Positions 1 to 7,269 of a DNA stretch of 20,838 bases are shown one piece after another (positions within the stretch are counted from its first letter, which is position 1; each line of letters starts with the position of its first letter). This DNA comes from a virus. The stretch lies in the IMG/VR virus record IMGVR_UViG_3300048042_000012, positions 1 through 20,838 of that record, one strand, 5' to 3'. A program made the position numbers and the translations under genes. The notes below the pieces were generated by a model. That model worked only from the letters and a program-made list of their open reading frames with translations, was not told the origin of the DNA and did not search any database.

Positions 1-351
1 TGGGAATTGGTTATGATGAACTTCTTAGACACTCATCCTGGTGTAATACAATGGGCAAGTGAGAGTATAAGAATACCTTACGTTAACCCATTGACTGGAC
101 AACGAAGTCAGTATATTCCGGATTTTCTTATATTATATCAAGATAAACACGGAAATCGCCAAGCTGAATTAGTTGAAGTAAAACCAAAAAAAGAAGCACT
201 GATGGAACATGCTAAAAGTCAACGAGATAAAGCGTTCTTAGCAATTAATACAGCTAAGTTTACTGCGGCAATGATATGGGCTAAAAAAAACGGATTGAAA
301 TTTACAGTAATAACTGAGGACAGTTTATTTAGACAAAAAGGTAAAAAGTAA
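1..351 (+). CDS. 4: T4 gp4-like head completion nuclease (5' partial)
   Basis: The frame is open from the first base and reads WELVMMNFLDTHPG, so the true start lies left of the window; the Met codons at 13 and 16 are internal. The content matches the T4 gp4 family of head-completion proteins, which have a TnsA/PD-(D/E)XK-like nuclease fold and act on filled heads before tails join. Counting from the first visible residue, I see the expected acidic and basic residues: E2 in the WE pair, D41 in IPDF, and E59-x-K61 in VEVK. The IPYxNPLTG segment before the PDF motif is also family-typical. The C-terminus is basic (RQKGKK). Small terminase follows 52 bases downstream, which fits a head/packaging cluster. 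Family assignment is from recognised motifs; nuclease activity is inferred. Confidence 0.85.
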   Translation, partial: WELVMMNFLDTHPGVIQWASESIRIPYVNPLTGQRSQYIPDFLILYQDKHGNRQAELVEVKPKKEALMEHAKSQRDKAFLAINTAKFTAAMIWAKKNGLKFTVITEDSLFRQKGKK

Positions 352-403
352 GTATGTTACTACCTATTTTATATTTAAATTATCCTCGTAATAAGGTAAA
401 ACA

Positions 404-898
404 ATGAGTGTCAATAGTAAACGATTCAAAACATTAGAGGATGCATTCAATCTCCCTAGCATCAATGATGAAGATGATGAAGACGAAGAAGGTACTCAAA
501 CCACTGAGGATATTACACAAGCTCTTGAAAATGCTAAGAATTTAGAAAAACGATTTCATAAAACGAATCACTATGATACCCATGATAAAGAAATGGATGA
601 GTTAGCTGGATTGGCAGTTACTGCCCATAAAGATTTACAAGAATTAGGTATGAATGTTGAAATAAAACACGCAGGTGAAATATTTTCAAGTAGTAGTCAA
701 ATGTTAAAAATAGCAGTTGATGCCAAGAATAATAAAGTAGAGAAGAAATTAAAGCTTTTAAGGTTACAGTTAATTAAAATGAAGTTAGATTTAGAGTATC
801 GAGATAGCGAGGAGAGCGCCGTAGAAGGTGTTGCAACCAAATTAGATCGTAATGATTTATTAGAACAGCTTAAGCAAATTAACAATGCGGATAAATAA
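404..898 (+). CDS. 16: Small terminase subunit, gp16-like
   Basis: This 164-residue protein has the size of T4 gp16 (164 residues), the DNA-recognition subunit that forms a ring and stimulates gp17 in genome packaging. Residues 20-30 form an acidic patch (DEDDEDEEG), then a mostly helical, charged body follows. The central helix at about residues 85-130 (AGEIFSSSSQMLKIAVDAKN, then a Lys/Leu-rich helix) looks like the oligomerising coiled-coil core of gp16 proteins. An AAGG ribosome-binding site lies about seven bases before the ATG. Its place between gp4-like and gp17-like genes supports the call. There are no catalytic residues to check, so the assignment rests on length, helical layout and context. 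Confidence 0.7.
   Translation: MSVNSKRFKTLEDAFNLPSINDEDDEDEEGTQTTEDITQALENAKNLEKRFHKTNHYDTHDKEMDELAGLAVTAHKDLQELGMNVEIKHAGEIFSSSSQMLKIAVDAKNNKVEKKLKLLRLQLIKMKLDLEYRDSEESAVEGVATKLDRNDLLEQLKQINNADK
889..896 (+). promoter_or_regulatory. Possible T4-type late promoter (GATAAATA)
   Basis: GATAAATA matches the NATAAATA core of late promoters in T4-like phages and lies 28 bases before the ATG at 924. It overlaps the end of the small terminase gene. In DNA this AT-rich the octamer can arise by chance, so this is a weak call. The same GATAAATAAAG string recurs at 8057 before another virion-type gene. Confidence 0.25.
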
Positions 899-923
899 AA
901 GCGAATTGGAGATGTAATTTTAA

Positions 924-1721
924 ATGAAATCGCTCAAAAACTACATAGCTGAAACAACTAAGATGTATATCTATTATATAAAAGTAGCCATGCATCTGGA
1001 TGATGACCAGGTCAATGCAATAAAGTCGTTGCTTTCCATTTATCAATTAGTTGATTTTGGCACTTTAACACGTATTGAAGATGACAAATATGATTTCTTT
1101 GATATCCCAGATAAAAACGTGCATTGCATTCGCATCGTCACAAATATGCCAATAAGTAGTTACATTCTCGAACAACTAATTAGAGATGCATTAAATGTAT
1201 CAGAAAAATTAGTTGTAGTTAGAGGCGTAAATGAACCAGTTGAGCTTGAAGCTGAACTTCAAAAATTTAAGCAAGATGTTGCAAAAGAAGTCAAAGATAG
1301 CGGATTTACATTTGCTAGCAGATTAGATACTGACAGAATATATAATCCAGTAGAAGAACCGGACGTTACTAATATATTTGGTGACGAGTATAATACAAAT
1401 TTGTTAGCTCATTTAGCTAATATCAAAGCTGACCGTAAATCAACTGAGTTTGAACCTCATGCAGGTTTATTTAGTTGGGTAGAAATGAAGAAAGTTAAGC
1501 CAGGCGAACCAGTTCAGGATACGTCAGACTTTAACGCTCAATTTAAGACACCTAAGCCTATTACTGGTAAAAATAATAAAGTAGCTGTTGATGATAAAGT
1601 ACTTGGTGCAAATGGTAATTTTGATGATGGGGCAGCAAAGAATATAGCATTTTATACCGATAAACAAAACAAGAAAAATTCTATTGGTGTCCGTGGCACC
1701 GAAGTAAGATCTAAGAGGTAA
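924..1721 (+). CDS. Phage protein of unknown function, probably virion-associated
   Basis: The 265-residue product opens with MKSLKNYIAETTKMYIYYIK. I associate this pattern with a group of T4-like phage proteins that start with a short amphipathic helix followed by a beta strand of an alpha/beta domain. Residues about 1-100 look like that compact domain, ending in a strand (KLVVVRG). Residues 105-135 are a charged helix. The remainder is rich in Asp, Asn and Lys and looks extended. There are no membrane segments and no catalytic motif I can name. A GGAG lies 12 bases before the start. The gene sits between small terminase and another large unknown gene in a packaging cluster, which suggests a structural or assembly role; that role is inferred. 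Confidence 0.6.
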   Translation: MKSLKNYIAETTKMYIYYIKVAMHLDDDQVNAIKSLLSIYQLVDFGTLTRIEDDKYDFFDIPDKNVHCIRIVTNMPISSYILEQLIRDALNVSEKLVVVRGVNEPVELEAELQKFKQDVAKEVKDSGFTFASRLDTDRIYNPVEEPDVTNIFGDEYNTNLLAHLANIKADRKSTEFEPHAGLFSWVEMKKVKPGEPVQDTSDFNAQFKTPKPITGKNNKVAVDDKVLGANGNFDDGAAKNIAFYTDKQNKKNSIGVRGTEVRSKR

Positions 1722-1726
1722 TAATT

Positions 1727-3163
1727 ATGGACATGAGTAAACTCCTTAAGCAATTGCGAATGATAAATGAAAGTGATGCTGAGAGCGACGTTAAGTGCAA
1801 TAAGAGTGCAAAAGGAAAGTATTGTCCAAAACATAAAATGGATGAATGCTCGATGGTTAGTGAAGATGATCAACTTCCTGTTGATTCAAATGATGGTGGT
1901 GCAGTAAGTGATGGTCCAAAACCTCCTGAGCCAGATGCGGCACCTGCGTTGAATAATGCACCACAAAATAAAGGCGCTGCTGGGAATGATGAAGTAAAGG
2001 TAGATGACGATGGCCGTGGAGTAGAAGATAATAATGCTGGTGAAACAAGTGAAGAAGATATTAAACGTCAAGATGATGAATATTATAAGGCCATAAAGGG
2101 TGGCGGAAAAATTCCAGAAGAAGTTGTTGAACCAGATCGATTTATGCGTTATTATGAAGCAACATATGGTGTTGATGCCGGCACTAGTGAAAACAATGGT
2201 GGCAATCAATCACAAGGCCAAGAACAAGAAGCAGTTACAGAAGAAGACAACGAAGAAGACACCGACGAAGATAGCAAAGAAAATAAGAAGGTAGAAAGCA
2301 ATAGCATATATAACGAAGCTCGCGGCGGGTCCGATGAGCAATTCAAGAGGAATAAAGACCATTGGTTAGTACAGTCCTTAAAGAATGGCGAAGCAGATGA
2401 TCACGAAATGTTCCCTCCTAATCAAAAAGATAAAGCATTAGCATTAGCTAAGAAACTTAGAGATGAAGGACATAAAGGCGTTAAAGTTGTTCACCCATCA
2501 AAAGAATCATTTAATGAGAATATTAGTATCCAAGTTGATCAACAAGATGCATATGAATTAATACGTAGAATGGCAGAACTAGCAGGTCAACCACCAATAA
2601 CTACGGTTCAAGCTCCATCGGCATCAATAACAGGTATGTCACCAGAAGTAGTAACCATGGAGGATGATCGCGAACAAGAGCATTGCCCGCATTGTGGTCG
2701 AGAAATGGGCGGATGTATATGTTCAAATGATAATGATTATGACCCACAAGATAATGAATTAGATTCAAATTATGAAATGAGAATGGCCGAAGATATTGAT
2801 AATGACTTTGGTCATACTGATCATCCAGATGCCGGAGAACCAGTTGATCCAAATACATATTTGTATAGAGCACCAAACGGGGCTCAACGAACAACAAAAG
2901 CTCGCGGTGGGGATAACGCTCTTATTAATAATGAAATTATTAAGGAAGATGCAGGCAAGTTGTTTACTAAACTTAAGAAAGATTATCGTGCTTATGTAGC
3001 AGAAGCAGATCTTGCAGCAAGTAATGCACCAGGTGCATTGAGTCCATTATCTGCGTCTAGTCGAGATGAATTTGTAAAAGATCCTTTTGCTGATGATGAA
3101 TCGGTTACTGATGGTAGTAGAAGTCCATTGAGTACAATAAAGAGGCAGAGTGTAGCAAAATAA
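1727..3163 (+). CDS. Acidic low-complexity phage protein with two Cys/His clusters
   Basis: This 478-residue protein starts five bases after the previous gene with a good GAGG site. An N-terminal helix (MSKLLKQLRMINE) is followed by a Cys/His cluster, C24-x8-C33-x2-H36-x4-C41. A long disordered region follows, very rich in Asp, Glu, Asn and Gln, to about residue 190. Residues 200-290 look folded (a DHWLVQSLKNG segment and a helix EDAYELIRRMAELAG-like). A zinc-ribbon-like knuckle sits at C320-x2-C323-x6-C330-x-C332. The tail is Ser/Ala-rich and ends in a basic KRQSVAK. I do not recognise a named family. The acidic composition and the position in the head block would fit an assembly or scaffold-associated protein, but that is only inference. 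Confidence 0.6.
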   Translation: MDMSKLLKQLRMINESDAESDVKCNKSAKGKYCPKHKMDECSMVSEDDQLPVDSNDGGAVSDGPKPPEPDAAPALNNAPQNKGAAGNDEVKVDDDGRGVEDNNAGETSEEDIKRQDDEYYKAIKGGGKIPEEVVEPDRFMRYYEATYGVDAGTSENNGGNQSQGQEQEAVTEEDNEEDTDEDSKENKKVESNSIYNEARGGSDEQFKRNKDHWLVQSLKNGEADDHEMFPPNQKDKALALAKKLRDEGHKGVKVVHPSKESFNENISIQVDQQDAYELIRRMAELAGQPPITTVQAPSASITGMSPEVVTMEDDREQEHCPHCGREMGGCICSNDNDYDPQDNELDSNYEMRMAEDIDNDFGHTDHPDAGEPVDPNTYLYRAPNGAQRTTKARGGDNALINNEIIKEDAGKLFTKLKKDYRAYVAEADLAASNAPGALSPLSASSRDEFVKDPFADDESVTDGSRSPLSTIKRQSVAK

Positions 3164-3174
3164 TTGGAGTGCAA

Positions 3175-3420
3175 ATGCTTTTAAATAAAAAACATTTAAT
3201 AACAATTGATATATTTTATTATAGATTAGATTATAAAAGCTTAATAGAAGAATTTATTTTGCAGGTTGAGGATAATGTTCCGCAATTACATCGTACACAT
3301 AAATTTTTGAACTATTGGCATCATAATATTGATGCCGTTGTACAAGAAGTGATGATAAGTATTAATGAACGGAAATATGGGTCGTACAAAAATGTTGATA
3401 CGTTTCTCAATATGCACTAA
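3175..3420 (+). CDS. Small conserved phage protein upstream of large terminase
   Basis: An 81-residue product, MLLNKKHLITIDIFYYRLDY onward. I choose the ATG at 3175 over the GTG at 3169 because a GGAG at 3166-3169 sits five bases before it. The protein is a single helical domain with aromatic residues (FLNYWHHNID) and no catalytic motif. It ends five bases before the first terminase fragment, which has no clear ribosome-binding site of its own, so the two may be translationally coupled. From memory, small proteins of this kind are common just before gene 17 in T4-like marine phages; their function is unknown. Confidence 0.6.
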   Translation: MLLNKKHLITIDIFYYRLDYKSLIEEFILQVEDNVPQLHRTHKFLNYWHHNIDAVVQEVMISINERKYGSYKNVDTFLNMH

Positions 3421-3425
3421 TTAAT

Positions 3426-3851
3426 ATGGCAAACTCAAATACAGATATAAATCTAATAAAGAAGGCAAATTCTAAAACTTCTTATTCTGCACATCAAAAA
3501 CGTGAAATATTCAAATGCATGAATGATCCATTGTATTTTATGGAAACCTACATGTGGATTCAACATCCTGATCCGGCTAAAGGTAGAATGCGATTTACTG
3601 CGTTTGAATTTCAGAAACGATTAATAAATGCATATTGGCAGAACATTTCAGTTATAGCCATGTTACCAAGGCAGGCAGGCAAATGTTGTATAAATAGTAC
3701 TATAATAACTATTAGACAACCTTCAACCGGAGATATATATGACCTTCCAATTGGAACCTACTATGAATGGGCAGCTTGTATGCGAGATGGTACAACCCCT
3801 CCAGATATCAACCAATACAAAAGAGAAAACAACGGTAGGCAAATACTGTAG
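3426..3851 (+). CDS. 17: Large terminase fragment 1 fused to N-half of split intein 1
   Basis: Residues 1-86 are the N-terminal part of gp17-like large terminase, the packaging motor. The segment FEFQKRLINAYWQN precedes a P-loop that is cut in the middle: it reads MLPRQAGK, then switches to intein sequence at Cys87 (base 3684). The intein half is 55 residues to the TAG stop. Its block A is CCINSTIITIRQPSTGDIYD, which aligns position by position with known TerL N-inteins (Cys1, Thr6, hydrophobic 7-8). The missing TT of the GKTT motif is found directly after the matching C-intein at base 5226. The start has no clear ribosome-binding site. The tail beyond YYEW overlaps the next gene in another frame and is unlikely to matter for splicing. 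Confidence 0.88.
   Translation: MANSNTDINLIKKANSKTSYSAHQKREIFKCMNDPLYFMETYMWIQHPDPAKGRMRFTAFEFQKRLINAYWQNISVIAMLPRQAGKCCINSTIITIRQPSTGDIYDLPIGTYYEWAACMRDGTTPPDINQYKRENNGRQIL
3684..3851 (+). other. Split intein 1, N-intein (TerL P-loop site)
   Basis: The N-intein begins at the first of two adjacent Cys codons; taking the first as residue 1 restores GK|TT in the extein and keeps Thr at intein position 6. Only block A is present before the stop; blocks B, F and G are all in the reading frame starting at 4857. The likely functional part is about the first 28-30 residues, to YYEW, with the rest a tail produced by the insertion of the nuclease gene. Confidence 0.82.
3689..3696 (+). promoter_or_regulatory. 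Possible late promoter for the nuclease gene inside the intein
   Basis: TATAAATA, the exact T4 late promoter core, lies within the N-intein coding sequence 43 bases before the ATG at 3739, which itself has a GGAG site. Late promoters inside host-gene sequence are known to drive nuclease genes in T4 introns. The motif is partly forced by the coding sequence, so chance is possible. Confidence 0.25.
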
Positions 3852-4881
3852 ACCTATTACTAATTATATTTGTTTAAATTGTTCTATAGCTTTTAAAAGT
3901 AAAGCACATAATGCAGATGGATATTGCAGTGTGCATTGTAGAAAAGTTGCACATAGTATAACAAAATTTATTGGCATAGAAGGTACTGATTATATTGTCT
4001 GCCCAATTTGCAAAATACGAACACGGCAAATTAGCCCAAAACATGCTAAAATGCATGGGTTTGATTCTGCTAAGCACATGCAAGAATTTTTAAAAATGCC
4101 ATTGATAACATGTGAATTAAAGAAAGAATCAAGTGTCGGCGAAAATAACCCCGGCTATCACCATGGTGGAAAATTTAGCCATTTTAGTAAAAATTTTATA
4201 CATGGATATGATGAAGAAAAACATAATAAATTGATAGAGAATAATCGATTATTTAGAATCGATCACCCAGAATTATTTAAAACAGATATAGCATATTGGT
4301 TAAAACAAACAAATGGTGATGAAGTGTTAGCTAAACAATTATATATGAAATTTCAAATGAGAGATTTAAATTGGTTTATCAAGAAATATGGTGAGGATGA
4401 AGGTAAAATACGTCATCAAAATAAGATAGATAAATGGATTAATACTTTAAAATCAAAACCACTAGAAGAATTATTGGATATAAACAAACGTCGAAATACA
4501 TGTGGACCGTCGTCAAAATCCGAACGTGAGTTATTTGATAAATTATCTGAATTTTTCCCTAATTTGATTAGACAGCTATTATTGAGAAGGGAGAATATAA
4601 ATGGGGTATTCAATAAATTTTACTTGTATGATATGGCACTTAGTAATAAGATAATTGAATACAATGGTGATTACTGGCACGCTAATCCGGCTAAGTACGA
4701 TAGTATTACCTATGTAAATAAACACAATAATCAAGCATTTTCAGAAATAAGAGCAAGAGATGAAGATAAATTACAAGTAGCAATAGATAATGGTTATAGT
4801 CTGCTAACTATTTGGGAATCAGACTATAAATTAAATTCAAAGAAAGTTATAGAGCAATGCATTCAATTTCTGAATCAGTAG
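3739..4881 (+). CDS. Vsr-like (EDxHD-type) homing endonuclease between split-intein halves
   Basis: A 380-residue nuclease in a different frame from the terminase pieces. GGAG at 3729-3733 is five bases before this ATG, which favours it over the Met codons at 3763 and 3787. Two zinc-finger-like clusters appear: C45-x2-C48-x14-C63-x3-C67 and C88-x2-C91-x10-H102-x3-H106. A NUMOD-like GENNPGYHHGG segment follows at about 135-145. The C-terminal nuclease domain (260-380) has E262/E264, D298 in LYDMAL, E307 in IIEYNGDYWHANP with H314, D341, and the final LLTIWESDYK strand. This is the Vsr-like homing endonuclease family known to lie between split-intein halves in fractured phage genes. It overlaps fragment 1 by 113 bases and fragment 2 by 25. 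Target site is presumably the intein-free gene 17 P-loop; inferred. Confidence 0.85.
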   Translation: MTFQLEPTMNGQLVCEMVQPLQISTNTKEKTTVGKYCRPITNYICLNCSIAFKSKAHNADGYCSVHCRKVAHSITKFIGIEGTDYIVCPICKIRTRQISPKHAKMHGFDSAKHMQEFLKMPLITCELKKESSVGENNPGYHHGGKFSHFSKNFIHGYDEEKHNKLIENNRLFRIDHPELFKTDIAYWLKQTNGDEVLAKQLYMKFQMRDLNWFIKKYGEDEGKIRHQNKIDKWINTLKSKPLEELLDINKRRNTCGPSSKSERELFDKLSEFFPNLIRQLLLRRENINGVFNKFYLYDMALSNKIIEYNGDYWHANPAKYDSITYVNKHNNQAFSEIRARDEDKLQVAIDNGYSLLTIWESDYKLNSKKVIEQCIQFLNQ

Positions 4882-5225
4882 AACGAAAATTTATAGATCA
4901 GATTCAACTAAATGATTGGGAGATATTTACTGATTCTGGTTGGGTTCCGTGTATTGAAATATCAAAAACAATTGAATATCAAATTTATAATATAGTATTA
5001 GAAAATGGATATGAATTAGGTTGTGCTGATACACATATTGTATTTGATCAAAATTACAATGAAATATTTGTAAAGGATTTACAAATAGGTGATATAATAC
5101 TAACTGATCAAGGTGAGACAACAGTATCGTCTATTGTTATTAGTGACTTGTGCGAAAATATGTATGATGTTTCTGTTAATTCATATGATCATAGATATTA
5201 TACAAATGGTATATTAAGCCATAAT
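4857..5225 (+). other. Split intein 1, C-intein
   Basis: The 123-residue C-intein contains block B (IYNIVLENGYELGCADTHIV, with the conserved His; the usual Thr of TxxH is Ala), the block F region with a YDVSVNSYDHR segment, and block G, YYTNGILSHN. Asn is the last residue and the penultimate residue is His, as expected for Asn cyclisation. The +1 extein residue is Thr. Because block B is on this half, the split lies between blocks A and B rather than at the usual endonuclease site. Confidence 0.88.
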
Positions 5226-5909
5226 ACAACTTGCGCCGCTGGATTCTTGCTATGGTATGCGATGTTTAATGCTGATGTGACAATTTTAATTGCGGCTAAT
5301 AAATTTCGAGCAGCAACTGACATAATGGATAGAGTAAAATTTGCATACGAAGAATTACCCGATTGGTTACGAGCGGGAGTTACTACTTACAATGTACAAG
5401 ATATACGATTTGATAATAGATCAAGAATAAAAAGTACAACAACTACTCCTGATAGTGGTAGAGGTATGTCTATTTCATTATTGTATTGTGACGAGTTTGC
5501 ATTCGTGAAACCAAGAATAGCAGAAGACTTTTGGACAGCTATGAGTCCTACTTTAGCAACTGGTGGCAAATGTATAATAACTTCGACTCCAAACAGTGAT
5601 GAAGATAAATTTGCAGAAATCTGGTTTGGAGCAAATAAAACTGTAGATGATTATGGTGATGATACAACCGACGGTTTAGGTATAAATGGATTTAAGGCAG
5701 TTACAGCAAATAATAATGAGGTACCAGGAAGAGATGAAATTTGGGCTATACGAGAACGTAACAAGATAGGCGCTGATAAGTTTGATCGTGAATATAATTG
5801 CGTGAGCGCACATACAATTATAAATGTTTCAAATGAAAATGTCAAATTAGATATTACTATGAAAGATTTGTATAATTTATTAGATGATGGCATAGTTAGT
5901 GACAAATAA
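4857..5909 (+). CDS. 17: Large terminase fragment 2 flanked by C-intein 1 and N-intein 2
   Basis: A three-part polypeptide. Residues 1-123 are the C-half of split intein 1. Residues 124-314 are the middle of gp17, beginning TTCAAGFLLWYAMF, which completes the Walker A begun in fragment 1. This part holds Walker B with the catalytic Glu (YCDEFAF, Asp codon at 5490, Glu at 5493) and the coupling motif CIITSTPNSDEDKF. It ends at DKFDREYN. Residues 315-350 are the N-half of a second split intein. Only a weak GAG lies just before the ATG; the preceding nuclease stop overlaps by 25 bases, so translation may be coupled. The fragment contains most of the ATPase but lacks its P-loop Lys until trans-splicing occurs. 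Confidence 0.88.
   Translation: MHSISESVERKFIDQIQLNDWEIFTDSGWVPCIEISKTIEYQIYNIVLENGYELGCADTHIVFDQNYNEIFVKDLQIGDIILTDQGETTVSSIVISDLCENMYDVSVNSYDHRYYTNGILSHNTTCAAGFLLWYAMFNADVTILIAANKFRAATDIMDRVKFAYEELPDWLRAGVTTYNVQDIRFDNRSRIKSTTTTPDSGRGMSISLLYCDEFAFVKPRIAEDFWTAMSPTLATGGKCIITSTPNSDEDKFAEIWFGANKTVDDYGDDTTDGLGINGFKAVTANNNEVPGRDEIWAIRERNKIGADKFDREYNCVSAHTIINVSNENVKLDITMKDLYNLLDDGIVSDK
5799..5909 (+). other. Split intein 2, N-intein
   Basis: Cys1 at 5799 follows the terminase sequence FDREYN. The 36-residue N-intein (CVSAHTIINV, with Thr at position 6) holds only block A and ends at a TAA. Six bases later a separate nuclease gene begins. The matching C-intein is at 6928-7269, and joining there gives REYN|CQFLTADSTLINA, which reads as normal gp17 sequence. 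Confidence 0.85.
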
Positions 5910-5915
5910 TTCAAC

Positions 5916-6944
5916 ATGGCGTATTGTACTGTGAACGTATCTAAATATATTATATCAAAAATTGACGGCGGTAATTACTGTTTATCAAATGGACAATTTA
6001 CTAGACATTTGCAATTAAATGATATGACATATCAGCAATATTATGAGAAATATATTACAGGAATTATTGAAATATGTAAGTATTGTGGTAGACTAAAAAT
6101 GTTTTATCAAGCTACTAATACATATGCTGCTACATGCGGATCACCTAAATGCAGAGGTATTGTTATAAAAGAAACTAAAAATAATTGGACAGATGAACAG
6201 CGAGAAAAAGATTCTATTAATAAAAGAAAAGTTAATGCTGCCAGAACAGTTGAAGAAAAACGGAATATACTTGAAAAAGTAAAGAAAACAAATTTAGAAA
6301 AATTTGGTACTGAGTTCTCATTTAATTCTGATGAGCTTAAAGCTAAAGCAAAACAAACTAAACAATTAAAATATGGAAATGAAAAATATAATAACAGTAG
6401 AAAAGCTAGTAATAGTAGAATAAACAGATCAGATGATGAGAAATTAAAAACAATCAAACAACGTAAAGCTACTAATTTAGAGAGATATGGAGTCGAAAAT
6501 CCGTTGTTATCTCAAAATTTTATATCTAAATCAAATAAAGGTAACAGTTTAGTAAAAACATATACTATGCCATCGGGTAAAATTGTTGGTATTATGGGGT
6601 ATGAACCTATAGCCTTAAATATATTGTTAAAAACATATACTGAAAATGATATAGAAGTACACGATAATTTTACACATACATGTTTTGAAAAAATAGAATA
6701 TATTGCCGTTAATAGACATCATTTAAATTATTATCCAGATATTTACATTAAATCTACTAATACTATAATTGAAATAAAAAGTAAATGGTGGTGGGATGGA
6801 AACGGAAGTATTAAATATAAATCTAGGTTAGAAAATAACTTAAGAAAATTTCGAGCTGCAATAATTAACGGTTATAATTATGAGGTTTGGTTATTTGAAA
6901 ACAAATATGATTATAGGATAATACACAGTGAACAAGATATTTAG
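5916..6944 (+). CDS. PD-(D/E)XK-type homing endonuclease between halves of split intein 2
   Basis: A 342-residue free-standing nuclease. A four-Cys zinc-finger-like cluster lies at C54-x2-C57-x16-C74-x4-C79. Then come two or more repeats of the pattern NLEKFGTEFSFNS / NLERYGVENPLLSQ in a Lys-rich region, which I take to be DNA-binding. The catalytic core is near the C-terminus: YYPDIYI with D275, then IIEIKSKWWW with E286-x-K288, the PD-(D/E)XK pattern. No ribosome-binding site is visible before the ATG, six bases after the preceding stop. Its 3' end overlaps the third terminase fragment by 17 bases. The class differs from the Vsr-like nuclease in the first gap, so the two fractures were probably made by unrelated elements. 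Confidence 0.8.
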   Translation: MAYCTVNVSKYIISKIDGGNYCLSNGQFTRHLQLNDMTYQQYYEKYITGIIEICKYCGRLKMFYQATNTYAATCGSPKCRGIVIKETKNNWTDEQREKDSINKRKVNAARTVEEKRNILEKVKKTNLEKFGTEFSFNSDELKAKAKQTKQLKYGNEKYNNSRKASNSRINRSDDEKLKTIKQRKATNLERYGVENPLLSQNFISKSNKGNSLVKTYTMPSGKIVGIMGYEPIALNILLKTYTENDIEVHDNFTHTCFEKIEYIAVNRHHLNYYPDIYIKSTNTIIEIKSKWWWDGNGSIKYKSRLENNLRKFRAAIINGYNYEVWLFENKYDYRIIHSEQDI

Positions 6945-7269
6945 AAAAAATACATTAGGCTTAACAGTAGATACACCACTTGGATATAAAACCTTTGCAG
7001 GGGTAGCATATATGGGTGATAAAGAAATATTGAAATTAACTTTGTCAAATGGAAGATCTTTAGAATGTACAATCGATCATAAAATTTATATATCTGAATC
7101 AGAATATATATGTGCAAATGAACTCGAACTGAACCAAAGTGTAATAGCAAAAGAAGGAAAATTTGAAATCATATCTAAAATCCATACAGGTAAAATTGAA
7201 CCTGTATATGATTTGATAGAAGTAGATGGTGGTCACAGATATTATACAAATGGTATATTAAGTTCTAAT
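6928..7269 (+). other. Split intein 2, C-intein
   Basis: 114 residues with block B LSNGRSLECTIDHKIYIS (canonical T-x-x-H), block F near PVYDLIEVDGGH and block G YYTNGILSSN. The terminal Asn is preceded by Ser instead of the usual His, and the +1 residue is Cys. A Ser in the penultimate position occurs in some active inteins. Its last part shares a 26-base identical stretch with C-intein 1. Confidence 0.87.

Noticed and set aside
3800-3851. Programmed frameshift joining terminase fragment 1 to the Vsr-like nuclease
   Set aside because: The nuclease has its own ATG with GGAG at good spacing and ends before the C-intein in another frame, so a frameshift would not restore a continuous terminase. 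No convincing slippery site was seen.
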